Shown here piece after piece: positions 1 to 7,275 of a stretch of DNA of 9,511 bases (within the stretch, counting starts at the first letter, position 1; every line of letters starts with the position of its first letter). The notes beneath the pieces were generated by a model that saw only the letters and a list, made by a program, of their open reading frames with translations, had not been told where the DNA came from and searched no databases. Origin of the DNA: Paracoccaceae bacterium (lineage in GTDB: Bacteria; Pseudomonadota; Alphaproteobacteria; Rhodobacterales; Rhodobacteraceae); contig JALQTL010000308.1 of the NCBI GenBank assembly GCA_023260935.1, forward strand, positions 1 to 9,511, given 5' to 3'. The translations under genes and the position numbers were made by a program.

Positions 1-2
1 CC

Positions 3-1505
3 CTGTTTCTTGATCCAAGCGCGCGTGCCCTATCACGCGTGGGGGTGGTGGATGTGGGGTCGAACTCTGTCCGGATGGTGGTGTTTGACGGGGCGGCGCG
101 CAGCCCGGCCTATTTCTACAATGAAAAGATCATGTGCGGGCTGGGCAAGGGGTTGGCCGAAACCGGCCGGCTGAACCCTGACGGCAAGCTGCGGGCGCTG
201 GCCGCGCTGAAACGGTTTTCGCTGCTGGCAGAAGGGATGGGCGCCGCCCCGCTGACCGTGGTGGCCACGGCCGCTACGCGCGAAGCGGTGGATGGGCCGG
301 AATTTCAGGCGCAGGTCTTGCAGGAAACCGGCCTGAAGCTGCATGTGATTGACGGCAATGAAGAGGCCCGGCTTTCGGCGCAGGGCGTGCTTCTGGGCTG
401 GCCCGAGGCGCGCGGCATTGTCTGCGACATCGGCGGCAACTCGATGGAACTGGCGCGGATCGGGGATGGCAAGGTGGGCAAGCGCGTTTCTACCCAGCTT
501 GGCCCCTTTCGGCTTCAGCAGGTGACGGGACAGGCCGAAAAGCGCCGGGCGCTGATCGACCGGGTGCTGAAATCGGCGCAGGAAAAGATTCAGTCGAACG
601 CAGAGCGGTTCTATCTGGTGGGCGGAAGCTGGCGGGTGATCGCCCGTCTGGATATGGAACGGCGGAACTATCCGCTGACCGTGCTGCACGAATACCGCAT
701 GCAGGTGAAACCGCTGCTGGACACGCTGGACTGGATCGCCAGCAGCGACCTGAACATGCTGCGCGCCCGCACCGGCACCAGTGCTGAACGGATGGAACTG
801 GTGCCGCTGGCCTGCGAGGTGCTGCGCGGCGTGATCAAGGCCTTCAACCCGGCCGAGATCGACGTTTCATCCTATGGCATCCGCGAAGGGCTTTTGTATG
901 AACAGATGCCCGACCGGCTGCGCAGCCGCGATCCGCTGATCGAAGCGGCGCGGGCGGCGGAATATGCCTCGGCCCGGTTGCCGGGGGCGGGCAAGAAGCT
1001 GTTCGAATTCCTGACGCCGCTGTTCAAGGACATGCCGAAAGACCGGCTGCGCCTGGCCAAGGCCGCCTGCCTTTTGCATGATACCACATGGCGCGCGCAT
1101 CCCGATTACCGGGCCGAAGTCTGCTTTGACAACGCAACACGGGCCAACCTTGGCGGGCTTGATCACCCCGGGCGGGTCTTTCTGGGGCTGGCGCTGCTGC
1201 ACCGCTACAAGAATTCGCGGTCGGGGTCGCGGCTGGAAACCCTGTTCCGGCTGCTGAGCGATGACGAGGTTCTGGAGGCCGAGGTTCTGGGCAAGGCCAT
1301 GCGGTTTGGCGCCATGTTTGCCGCGGGCGATCCGGGACAGGCCGGCGAACTGGTCTGGAAGCCGAAAAAGCGCGTGGTCGAACTGCACCTGACCGGCATC
1401 GGCGCAGGTCTTTATGGCGAGGTGGCGCGGGCGCGCTTTGCCTCGCTGGCGCAGGCGATGCGCGCGACCCCCAAGGTGGTGATGCCCAAAGATGCTGCGG
1501 ATTGA
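3..1505 (+). CDS. ppx: Ppx/GppA family exopolyphosphatase, 5'-partial
   Basis: Predicted cytosolic phosphatase of the Ppx/GppA family (ASKHA fold), hydrolysing terminal phosphate from polyphosphate and/or pppGpp. Seen: the phosphate-binding start VVDVGSNSVRMVVFDG, then VVATAATREA, the catalytic-Glu segment GNEEARLSAQGV, and the second phosphate loop CDIGGNSMELA. The C-terminal helical part (about residues 290-480, counted from the GTG at 39) contains an HD dyad (His347-Asp348, in LLHDTTW), matching the HD-like domain of longer Ppx proteins. Start: the GTG at 39 has no Shine-Dalgarno sequence, and the frame stays open to the left edge (LFLDPSARALSR precedes it), so the true start is probably outside the window. 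The 3' end overlaps the VOC gene by 14 bp, suggesting co-translation. Sequence alone cannot separate Ppx from GppA activity. In relatives this variant often follows polyphosphate kinase (recalled, not visible here). Confidence 0.9.
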   Translation: MFLDPSARALSRVGVVDVGSNSVRMVVFDGAARSPAYFYNEKIMCGLGKGLAETGRLNPDGKLRALAALKRFSLLAEGMGAAPLTVVATAATREAVDGPEFQAQVLQETGLKLHVIDGNEEARLSAQGVLLGWPEARGIVCDIGGNSMELARIGDGKVGKRVSTQLGPFRLQQVTGQAEKRRALIDRVLKSAQEKIQSNAERFYLVGGSWRVIARLDMERRNYPLTVLHEYRMQVKPLLDTLDWIASSDLNMLRARTGTSAERMELVPLACEVLRGVIKAFNPAEIDVSSYGIREGLLYEQMPDRLRSRDPLIEAARAAEYASARLPGAGKKLFEFLTPLFKDMPKDRLRLAKAACLLHDTTWRAHPDYRAEVCFDNATRANLGGLDHPGRVFLGLALLHRYKNSRSGSRLETLFRLLSDDEVLEAEVLGKAMRFGAMFAAGDPGQAGELVWKPKKRVVELHLTGIGAGLYGEVARARFASLAQAMRATPKVVMPKDAAD

Positions 1506-2100
1506 TCATCTGGCCGTTTCGGCCCTTGAGCTGGAGGAAGGGGTGGCCGCTGTGGAATCGGCCCTTGGCCTGTCGCTGGCAGCGGGCGGGCAGCATCCGC
1601 ACATGGCCACCCACAACCGCCTGCTGGGCATGGGCGACCTCTATCTGGAGGTGATCGCCGCCGATCCGGGCGCCCCGCCCCCGCCGTGGCCCCGGTGGTT
1701 CGACCTTGATCATTTCGCCGGCCCGCCACGGCTGACGAACTGGATCTGCGCCACCGATGATCTGGACCGCGCCCTTGCGGCGGCCCCGGCGGGCTCGGGC
1801 GAACCGGTGGATCTGCGGCGCGGCGATTTTTCGTGGCGCATGGCCGTGCCCGGGGATGGCAAGCTGCCCTTCGGGGGCGCCTTTCCCGCCCTGATCCAGT
1901 GGCAGGGCCCCCATCCGACCGACCGCCTGCCTGACAGGGGCGCGCGGCTGCACCGGCTGGAAGTGGCCCATCCCGCGGCCGAAGAGCTGCGCTCCGCCCT
2001 GATGCCGCTGCACGATCCGCGTCTGGTGATCGTGGCGGGGCCGGCAAAGGCGCTGCGGGCCGAGATCGACACCCCCCACGGGCGGCGCGTGCTGGAATGA
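1492..2100 (+). CDS. Glyoxalase-like (VOC) domain protein
   Basis: A 202-residue protein resembling the Glyoxalase_3 type of the vicinal-oxygen-chelate superfamily. It opens with the typical beta strand LRIDHLAVSA (His6 a possible metal ligand), followed by HNRLLGMGDLYLEVIAADP (Glu53 a plausible second ligand). A second half, from about residue 80, starts TNWICATDDLD and ends with a strand-rich tail (IDTPHGRRVLE). Substrate unknown; members of this type are mostly uncharacterised. The ATG lies inside the last codons of ppx (14-bp overlap), and its stop overlaps the next ATG in ATGA, so it is the middle gene of a coupled trio. The start is supported by the intact first VOC strand and a weak AAGGTGG about 12 nt upstream. 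It is longer than methylmalonyl-CoA epimerases and lacks their motifs, so I do not assign that role despite the mutase in the window. Family call fairly sure; function open. Confidence 0.8.
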   Translation: MLRIDHLAVSALELEEGVAAVESALGLSLAAGGQHPHMATHNRLLGMGDLYLEVIAADPGAPPPPWPRWFDLDHFAGPPRLTNWICATDDLDRALAAAPAGSGEPVDLRRGDFSWRMAVPGDGKLPFGGAFPALIQWQGPHPTDRLPDRGARLHRLEVAHPAAEELRSALMPLHDPRLVIVAGPAKALRAEIDTPHGRRVLE

Positions 2101-2588
2101 CGATCCGCGATGCGGCGCAGGGCGATGCGGCGGGGATCGGGGCGATCTGGAACGCGGTCATCCGCGACAGCGCCGCCACCTTCAACAGCAGCGAAAAACC
2201 GCTGGCCGAGATTGCCGCCCTGATCACCGGGCGGCAGGCGGCCGGGCATGGGTTCTGGGTGGCCGAAGACGGCGCCGGGATCACGGGCTTTGCCACCTAT
2301 GACCAGTTCCGCAGCGGTATCGGCTATCGGCTGTCGATGGAACATACGATCCAGCTTGCCCCCCGCGCCTGGGGTCAGGGGATCGGGCGGGCGCTGATGC
2401 AGCGGCTGGAAGACCACGCCCAGCAATCGGGCGTGCATGTGATGATGGCCGGCGTTTCGGCCGAAAACCCGGCCGGCCGCGCCTTTCACGAAGCCATCGG
2501 CTATCGGCTGGTGGCCACCCTGCCCCAGGTTGGTCACAAGTTCGGGCGTTTCATGGATCTTTGGCTGCTGCAAAAAATCCTGACCTGA
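2097..2588 (+). CDS. GNAT N-acetyltransferase, PAT/YncA (MnaT)-like
   Basis: A 163-residue single-domain GNAT acetyltransferase, a normal length for the phosphinothricin/methionine-sulfoximine acetyltransferase-like branch. Seen: the N-terminal strand TIRDAAQGDAAGI, the acetyl-CoA pyrophosphate loop R-A-W-G-Q-G-I-G (residues 90-97), acidic Glu82 just upstream in SMEHTIQL, the NPAGRAFHEAIGY helix-strand (124-136), and the branch-typical ending VGHKFGRFMDLWLLQ. Known relatives acetylate the amino group of small amino-acid analogues or L-methionine derivatives; the substrate here is inferred only at that level. The ATG overlaps the VOC stop (ATGA), so translation is probably by re-initiation, in keeping with the lack of a good ribosome-binding site. 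Nothing suggests recent transfer. Domain assignment is strong; a resistance role would be speculation. Confidence 0.88.
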   Translation: MTIRDAAQGDAAGIGAIWNAVIRDSAATFNSSEKPLAEIAALITGRQAAGHGFWVAEDGAGITGFATYDQFRSGIGYRLSMEHTIQLAPRAWGQGIGRALMQRLEDHAQQSGVHVMMAGVSAENPAGRAFHEAIGYRLVATLPQVGHKFGRFMDLWLLQKILT

Positions 2589-2613
2589 CAGCGCCCTTAT
2601 CCCGCGCTATTGT
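2585..2613 (+). promoter_or_regulatory. Sigma70-like promoter, predicted leaderless, for the TerB-J gene
   Basis: A CTGACA hexamer (2585-2590, 5/6 match to -35) lies 17 bp from TATTGT (2608-2613, 4/6 match to -10). Transcription would begin about 7 nt further, at or next to the ATG at 2621, leaving essentially no 5' leader. No Shine-Dalgarno sequence precedes that ATG. The spacer carries a 5-bp inverted repeat, AGCGC (2590-2594) and GCGCT (2604-2608), which could be an operator or chance in GC-rich DNA. The element starts inside the last codons of the acetyltransferase gene. Inferred by pattern matching only. Confidence 0.45.
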
Positions 2614-2620
2614 CTTGCCC

Positions 2621-3337
2621 ATGTCGATCTGGGACCGCATTGCCGACGCGCTTGCCGCCCTCGCCCAGGGCGAGGGCCTTTCCTCTGTCTTCGACAGGCT
2701 GCTCGGGGTTCAGTCCACGCCGGAAAAATCGGTGGCCTTCACCATTGCCGTGATCGCCCTTGGCGCCAAGATGGCCAAGGCCGACGGTCAGGTGACGCGC
2801 GACGAGGTAACAGCCTTTCGTCGCATCTTTGCCATTGCCGAAGGCGAGGAGGAAAATGCCGCCCGCGTCTTCAACCTTGCCCGTCAGGACGTGGCCGGTT
2901 TTGACGCCTATGCCCGCAAGATTGCCGCCATGTTCCGCCCCGAAGGCGAAAGGCTGTGCGCCGATGACCGCAACACCCTGATCGACCTGCTGGAAGGCCT
3001 GTTCCACATTGCCATGGCCGATGGCAGCTTTCACCCGGGCGAGGATGAATTCCTGCGGCAGGTGGCCACGATCTTCGGGCTGGACGAAGGCTGCTACCGG
3101 ATGATGCGCGCGCGCTTTGTCGAAGGCGCCCCGCGCGACCCCCATGATGTGCTGGGCATCCCCCGCGATGCCACTCTGGAAGAAGCGAGGGCGGCTTGGC
3201 GGATGGCGGTGAAGGACAGCCACCCCGATGCGATGATCGCCCGCGGGGTTCCGGCCGAAGCGATCAAGCTTGCCGAAGGCCGGCTGATCGCCATCAATGC
3301 CGCTTGGGAAGAAATCTCGGGCAGGCGCGCGGCCTGA
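2621..3337 (+). CDS. TerB-J-domain (DjlA-like) co-chaperone without membrane anchor
   Basis: A 238-residue protein with an alpha-helical TerB-like domain (about 36-160) followed by a C-terminal J-domain (about 172-236), the order seen in DjlA. The TerB part has two acidic loops, AKADGQVTRDE (52-62) and AMADGSFHPGEDE (131-143), typical of this fold. The J-domain has DPHDVLGIPRDAT and the HPD tripeptide (201-203) that stimulates DnaK ATPase, so it should act as a Hsp70 co-chaperone. Unlike E. coli DjlA it lacks the N-terminal transmembrane helix: residues 1-35 are amphipathic and charged, so it is probably cytosolic. The frame also permits an ATG at 2561, inside the acetyltransferase gene. I chose 2621 because the protein-like sequence begins there and a promoter ends just before it. 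Client and role (envelope stress, tellurite response) are unknown. The nuclease-fold gene follows after 3 bp. Confidence 0.85.
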   Translation: MSIWDRIADALAALAQGEGLSSVFDRLLGVQSTPEKSVAFTIAVIALGAKMAKADGQVTRDEVTAFRRIFAIAEGEEENAARVFNLARQDVAGFDAYARKIAAMFRPEGERLCADDRNTLIDLLEGLFHIAMADGSFHPGEDEFLRQVATIFGLDEGCYRMMRARFVEGAPRDPHDVLGIPRDATLEEARAAWRMAVKDSHPDAMIARGVPAEAIKLAEGRLIAINAAWEEISGRRAA

Positions 3338-3340
3338 CCG

Positions 3341-4396
3341 ATGGCATCCCCCCGCAAACGCCCGCTTCGCATCGCCACCTATAACGTCGAATGGTTCAAC
3401 GCCCTGTTTGACGATAACGGCCGCCTGCTGGACGATGGCGAACCTTCGGCCCGCTACAAGATCAGCCGCAACCGCCAGATCGGCGCGCTTGGCATCGTCT
3501 TCAGCGCGCTGAACGCCGATGCCATTCTGGTGATCGAAGCCCCCGATACCGGATCGCGGCGATCCTCCGTCACCGCGCTGGAAAACTTCGCCCGCACGTT
3601 CGAATTGCGCTGCCACCGGGCCATCACCGGATATGCATCGGAAACCGAACAGGAAATCACGCTGCTGTATGACCCTGACAGGCTGACCCCCCGGCACGAT
3701 CCGCAGGGTGACCCGGTGGGCAAGAAAGGCAGCCGCGACGCGCCACGCTTTGACGGCGTGTTCCGCTATGACCTTGATACCGACGCCGCCCCCGATCTGA
3801 TCCGCTTTTCCAAACCGCCGCTGGAACTGGATGTGACCACGAACCGGGGCAAGCACCTGCGCGTTCTGGGGGTGCATATCAAGTCGAAATCCCCCCATGG
3901 CGTCAGCGGCACGGAATTCGTCCGGCTGTCGATCGAGAACAGGCGCAAGCAACTGGCCCAGTGCATCTGGCTGCGGGCCCGGGTGGATGCCCATCTGGAA
4001 GCCGGCGACAGCGTGATCGTGCTGGGCGATTTCAACGATGGCCCGGGTCTGGACGAATACGAAAAGCTGTTCGGCCATTCGGGGGTCGAGGTCGTTCTGG
4101 GCCATGATGTACCGCCCGAACGCCGGCTTTTCGATCCCCATGCCGCGATGGTCACAAAAGGGCGCATGGGTCTGGCCCCCACGACGGCCCGGTTCTGGCT
4201 GGCCCCGGCCAAACACTATTTCGAAGCCCTGCTCGATTTCATCATGGTCTCGCCAGACCTGCTGCGATGCGCCCCGGACTGGCGGATCTGGCACCCGTGG
4301 AATGACCCCGCCTGCCTTGCCACACCCGAATTGCACCAGGCACTGCTGGAGGCCTCGGACCACTTCCCTGTCACCCTCGACCTGCCCGGATACTGA
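3341..4396 (+). CDS. Endonuclease/exonuclease/phosphatase (EEP) family protein
   Basis: A 351-residue protein of the Mg2+-dependent EEP superfamily (DNase I, exonuclease III, sphingomyelinase and inositol-phosphatase fold). All core motifs are present: TYNVEWF with Asn15, VIEAPD with metal-ligand Glu66, LGVHIKS with His179, LGDFND with Asp230 and Asn232, LDFIMVS with Asp299, and the catalytic pair SDHFPV with Asp340-His341. The active site therefore looks intact. Residues 110-165 form a longer, variable insertion between the Glu and His motifs. No signal peptide or membrane segment is visible, so it should be cytosolic. The ATG is 3 bp after the TerB-J stop, so the two are almost certainly cotranscribed; a later start would lose the first catalytic motif. 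Whether it cleaves DNA, RNA, a phospholipid or a small phosphoester cannot be told from sequence. Family certain; substrate unknown. Confidence 0.9.
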   Translation: MASPRKRPLRIATYNVEWFNALFDDNGRLLDDGEPSARYKISRNRQIGALGIVFSALNADAILVIEAPDTGSRRSSVTALENFARTFELRCHRAITGYASETEQEITLLYDPDRLTPRHDPQGDPVGKKGSRDAPRFDGVFRYDLDTDAAPDLIRFSKPPLELDVTTNRGKHLRVLGVHIKSKSPHGVSGTEFVRLSIENRRKQLAQCIWLRARVDAHLEAGDSVIVLGDFNDGPGLDEYEKLFGHSGVEVVLGHDVPPERRLFDPHAAMVTKGRMGLAPTTARFWLAPAKHYFEALLDFIMVSPDLLRCAPDWRIWHPWNDPACLATPELHQALLEASDHFPVTLDLPGY

Positions 4397-4426
4397 TTTC
4401 GGCCAGAGCGAAAGGGCAGACGGGAA

Positions 4427-4455
4427 TTGCATCCGGCACCAAGGACGCCCATAGT
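4427..4455 (+). promoter_or_regulatory. Sigma70-like promoter, predicted leaderless, for the small secreted protein gene
   Basis: TTGCAT (4427-4432, 4/6 match to -35) lies 17 bp from CATAGT (4450-4455, 4/6 match to -10). The predicted transcription start falls at about 4462, exactly the ATG of the next gene, so the mRNA would be leaderless or nearly so. The AAGGG directly abutting the ATG is too close to serve as a normal Shine-Dalgarno sequence. The layout matches that before the gene at 2621. This lies in the 65-bp gap after the EEP gene, where no clear terminator is seen. Pattern-based inference. Confidence 0.45.
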
Positions 4456-4461
4456 CAAGGG

Positions 4462-4836
4462 ATGACCCTGCTGCGCGCCCTGCTGACCGTTACGCTCTGC
4501 GCATTCCTTGCCACCTCTGCCGTGGCACAGGACGATCCGGCCCCCCCGGAAGGGGAAAGCGGCAAGGATGATGGCTTCAGCCTGATGGAGGAAGGCGCCA
4601 GATTGCTGCTGCGCGGCCTGATGGCCGAAATGGAACCCGCCATCGACGAGATGGGCAAGGCGCTGGAAGAACTTGAACCGGCAATGAAAGACCTTCTGGC
4701 GCTGATCGACGATATCCGGAACTACGAAGCGCCCCGCATGCTTGAAAACGGTGACATCCTGATCCCGCGCCGCAAGGGGATGCCACCCCCGCCCAACTCC
4801 CTGCCCACACCTGACGAGGGCGAGATCGAGCTTTAG
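4462..4836 (+). CDS. Small acidic secreted/periplasmic protein, function unknown
   Basis: A 124-residue protein with a clear Sec signal peptide: a short Arg5-containing N-region, hydrophobic core about 6-18, and AVA before Gln23 as the likely signal-peptidase I site. The single Cys (13) is inside the core and not in a lipobox, so it is not a lipoprotein. The mature part begins with a Pro/Glu/Asp-rich stretch. An amphipathic, Glu/Met/Leu-rich helical region follows (about 40-85, FSLMEEGARLLLRGLMAEME), probably a helical hairpin or short coiled coil. Then comes a conserved-looking ENGDILIPRRK strand (95-105) and an acidic Pro-rich tail. I recall similar Rhodobacterales proteins carrying the misleading name 'AAA+ family ATPase', but there is no Walker motif and no ATPase domain here. 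It has its own candidate promoter and is the last gene before the convergent junction. Function cannot be assigned. Confidence 0.82.
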   Translation: MTLLRALLTVTLCAFLATSAVAQDDPAPPEGESGKDDGFSLMEEGARLLLRGLMAEMEPAIDEMGKALEELEPAMKDLLALIDDIRNYEAPRMLENGDILIPRRKGMPPPPNSLPTPDEGEIEL

Positions 4837-4870
4837 GCGCTATCAACCCTGCTATCGGATGCAAGGACCA

Positions 4871-4985
4871 AAGGGGCGCTGCCCCTCGCCGCCCTTATGG
4901 GCGGCTCACCCCGGAGTATTTCCAAAAGGTGCAAGCACATTTTCTTGGCCTCCTGGGTTTGCACCTTTCTTCAAATACTCCCGCC
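4871..4985. repeat. Palindromic intergenic element between convergent genes (REP-like)
   Basis: Three dyads lie in tandem. First, AGGGGC/GCCCCT (4872-4886, 6-bp stem, 3-nt loop). Second, GCCGCCC/GGGCGGC (4888-4905, 7-bp stem, TTAT loop). Third, a long bipartite stem pairing GGAGTATTT (4913-4921) with AAATACTCC (4973-4981), and AAGGTGCAA (4926-4934) with TTGCACCTT (4959-4967). The third has a 4/5-nt internal loop and a 24-nt terminal loop. The CCCCGGAGTATTT/AAATACTCC core resembles a motif I recall recurring between genes in Rhodobacterales genomes; only one copy is visible here. It lies exactly between converging transcripts, so it may act as a bidirectional transcript end or RNA-stabilising structure. 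The pairing is directly visible; the repeat-family identity is inference. Confidence 0.6.
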
Positions 4986-4995
4986 GGAGGCACCT

Positions 4996-5024
4996 GAGGA
5001 CGAGGCCCTGGCCGAGGACGAGGC
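4996..5024. repeat. 11-bp direct repeat in the convergent intergenic region
   Basis: GAGGACGAGGC occurs at 4996-5006 and again at 5014-5024, an 18-bp period, directly right of the palindromic element and just left of the mutase terminator. The copies are exact. In one + frame this reads as an acidic repeat (EDEALAEDEA), but no gene is supported there. It could be replication-slippage debris or the remnant of decayed coding sequence. Confidence 0.5.
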
Positions 5025-5062
5025 AAAAGACGTGCCCCTGCCCCGGAACGGGGCGGGGGCGC
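5025..5062 (-). terminator. Rho-independent terminator of the methylmalonyl-CoA mutase gene
   Basis: Starting 7 bp after the mutase stop (reading leftward), 5049-5062 pairs with 5032-5045 in a 14-bp, very GC-rich stem with two G-T wobbles and a 3-nt loop (5046-5048). On the - strand the stem is followed by GTCTTTT (5031-5025), a short U-run in the RNA. This is the classic intrinsic-terminator layout, and the position right after the stop supports it. Confidence 0.72.
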
Positions 5063-5069
5063 CGCAAGA

Positions 5070-7205
<2,136 letters not shown>

Positions 7206-7211
7206 CTTCGT

Positions 7212-7217
7212 CTTCCT
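7212..7217 (-). promoter_or_regulatory. Ribosome-binding site deciding the mutase start
   Basis: On the - strand AGGAAG sits 6 nt upstream of the ATG at 7205-7203. Choosing the alternative ATG at 7220 would put this sequence inside codons 2-3 and leave only AAGGG, 3 nt from the start. I therefore prefer 7205. The two choices differ by five residues and do not affect function. Confidence 0.55.
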
Positions 7218-7226
7218 CATCTACCC

Positions 7227-7270
7227 TTGGGTTTCATTCCCGCCCGCCCTATCTTGAAGGCCAAAGGGGA
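7227..7270 (+). promoter_or_regulatory. Candidate promoter and ribosome-binding site of the DUF4174 gene
   Basis: TTGGGT (7227-7232) is 17 bp from TATCTT (7250-7255), each a 4/6 match to the sigma70 hexamers, giving a start near 7262. A strong Shine-Dalgarno AAAGGGGA (7263-7270) is 5 nt before the ATG at 7276. The 70-bp gap to the mutase start must also hold the leftward mutase promoter, which I could not define, so the two probably overlap. Confidence 0.4.
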
Positions 7271-7275
7271 ACTGA

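Noticed and set aside
1492..2100. VOC protein as the missing methylmalonyl-CoA epimerase
   Set aside because: Epimerases share the VOC fold, but they are about 135 residues with different metal-ligand motifs. This 202-residue protein is Glyoxalase_3-like and belongs to the ppx unit, 3.6 kb from the mutase.
1024..2573. Long - strand frames opposite ppx, the VOC gene and the acetyltransferase gene
   Set aside because: Arg/Pro/Ala-rich translations typical of antisense frames in high-GC DNA; they overlap one another and confident + strand genes.
2097..2588. Acetyltransferase as a phosphinothricin resistance gene
   Set aside because: It belongs to the PAT/YncA branch, but most chromosomal members act on other amine substrates; there is no mobile context to support a resistance role.
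2597..4432. 611-codon open frame on the - strand opposite the TerB-J and EEP genes
   Set aside because: Shadow of two well-supported + strand genes; the product is low-complexity Gly/Arg/Gln/His-rich with no domain signature.
4462..4536. Lipoprotein signal in the small secreted protein
   Set aside because: Cys13 is preceded by Val-Thr-Leu; the position before Cys is Leu rather than Gly/Ala/Ser. A standard AVA cleavage site follows at residue 22.
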